Positions 63,309-64,000 of a stretch of 64,000 bases of DNA are shown here, one piece after another. Source of the stretch: an uncultured bacterium. Lineage in GTDB: Bacteria; Cyanobacteriota; Vampirovibrionia; Gastranaerophilales; Gastranaerophilaceae. Position 1 is the stretch's first letter; each line of letters opens with the position of its first letter. The translations under genes were made by a program, and so were the position numbers. The stretch spans positions 62,320 through 126,319 of the forward strand of contig CASDRS010000002.1 of NCBI GenBank assembly GCA_949283255.1, in the 5' to 3' direction. Below the pieces are notes generated by a model, which worked only from the letters and a program-made list of their open reading frames with translations, had not been told where the DNA came from and made no database searches.

Positions 63309-64000
63309 ATGAAAATGACAAAAAAGAAATTATTTTCGGAAGAAGAAATTCAAATAGGTCCCGAAAGCGGATATGATAACTACATAATGGCGATTGAATC
63401 CAGCTGTGATGAGACAGCATGTGCTATAGTCAAAAACGGTAGAGAAGTTATAGCAAACGTAGTCGCATCACAAATAAAAACTCACGCTAAATTTGGAGGA
63501 GTAATTCCTGAAATTGCAGCAAGAGAACACATGGATTCAATAAATATCGTAATAGACGAAGCGTTTCGCCAAGCGGAAGAAAATGCCGGAATAAAGCCTG
63601 AAGATATAACAGCATTTGCCGGAACAGTAGGACCGGGACTTGTAGGATGCTTGCTTGTCGGATTGAATGCAGCAAAAACACTTGCGCTTGTATATGATAA
63701 ACCATTTATAGGCGTAAACCACTTAAACGCACACCTTTGCGGGAACTATCTTGATACAGATTTAAAACCTCCATTTATGGCACTTCTCGTAAGCGGAGGT
63801 CACACACAGATAATTGATGTAAAATCTTACTCCGAACAACACATCATCGGGGAAACTATTGATGATGCTGTTGGAGAAGCTTACGACAAAGTAGCAAGAC
63901 TTATCGGACTTCCTTACCCTGGAGGCCCTAAACTCGATAAAATGGCACAGGAAGGTAATCCTCATGCATTCAAGCTGCCTGAGGCAAAAGTTGATGAATT
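63309..64000 (+). CDS. tsaD: tRNA N6-threonylcarbamoyladenosine synthase catalytic subunit TsaD (partial)
   Basis: 231 codons reach the window edge. MAIESSCDETACAIV, IPEIAAREHMD, VGPGLVGCLLVGLN, the metal-binding HLNAH (H138, H142) and VSGGHTQI, then GEAYDKVARLIGLPYPGG are TsaD marks. The protein extends 26 residues before the usual start (MAIESS at 63387), with no ribosome site at either ATG; the upstream ATG is kept because a TATAAT sits just before it. Makes the t6A37 modification of ANN-decoding tRNAs. Confidence 0.93.
   Translation, partial: MKMTKKKLFSEEEIQIGPESGYDNYIMAIESSCDETACAIVKNGREVIANVVASQIKTHAKFGGVIPEIAAREHMDSINIVIDEAFRQAEENAGIKPEDITAFAGTVGPGLVGCLLVGLNAAKTLALVYDKPFIGVNHLNAHLCGNYLDTDLKPPFMALLVSGGHTQIIDVKSYSEQHIIGETIDDAVGEAYDKVARLIGLPYPGGPKLDKMAQEGNPHAFKLPEAKVDE

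Overview
The window is low-GC bacterial chromosome, densely coded on both strands. The cell has an LPS-type outer membrane: LpxK, KdsD, an ArnT-like glycosyltransferase, an MCE/MlaD protein and a CDP-sugar cluster are all present. It also carries an FlhB-type secretion protein, a FliA-like sigma factor, an LCP-family ligase and a large SRP RNA with an Alu-type 5' part. Together with many small hypothetical proteins of an unusual style, this fits best with a gut Vampirovibrionia / Gastranaerophilales (Melainabacteria) genome. That placement is inference; no 16S rRNA is present.

Layout. 0-6 kb: a LysR tail, a GT2 glycosyltransferase, DedA, YqhD-type alcohol dehydrogenase, an exported PLD nuclease-like protein, a YdjC/ChbG-like protein and SRP RNA. 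6-18.5 kb: FlhB and a FliA-like sigma factor, a 5'-nucleotidase, a candidate cysteine peptidase, an orphan TOPRIM protein, a lytic transglycosylase, MCE and LpxK, an acyltransferase, and a divergent MBL-hydrolase/HxlR pair. 18.8-22.3 kb: a defence block (type II restriction enzyme, C5-methyltransferase, DUF262, HEPN) on the 3' side of a tRNA-Ser, with an intergenic repeat element between block and tRNA. 23-36.6 kb: AroA, LCP, MgtE, ArgS, a histidine-sensing attenuator in front of an unknown membrane protein, KdsD, and an ArnT-like gene downstream of a two-component system. 36.8-49.3 kb: tRNA-Glu, then a nine-gene minus-strand surface-polysaccharide operon. That operon starts with CDP-glucose synthesis and ends with a glycyl radical enzyme and its activase. 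49.6-57.4 kb: a nine-gene housekeeping operon (ClpX-type zinc finger, helical-repeat protein, RuvX, DUF1292, Clp_N array, TilS, Hpt, histidine kinase, membrane protein). 57.5-64 kb: TPR protein with Lgt, MetK, YibE/F, YjbQ, Obg, and the start of TsaD.

The strongest new signal is at 30.14-31.7 kb. A promoter, a 20-codon leader peptide with five consecutive His codons, and a pair of mutually exclusive hairpins (one a terminator) precede a gene that is not a histidine biosynthesis gene. Its 453-residue product contains no histidine at all. This reads as a ribosome-mediated attenuator that switches on a His-free protein when histidyl-tRNA runs out. Second is the polysaccharide operon, where a divergent glycyl radical enzyme sits with a CDP-6-deoxysugar pathway and three proteins of unrelated folds share a C-terminal tail. 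Third are stand-alone Clp recognition domains in one operon, and the R-M/DUF262/HEPN block.
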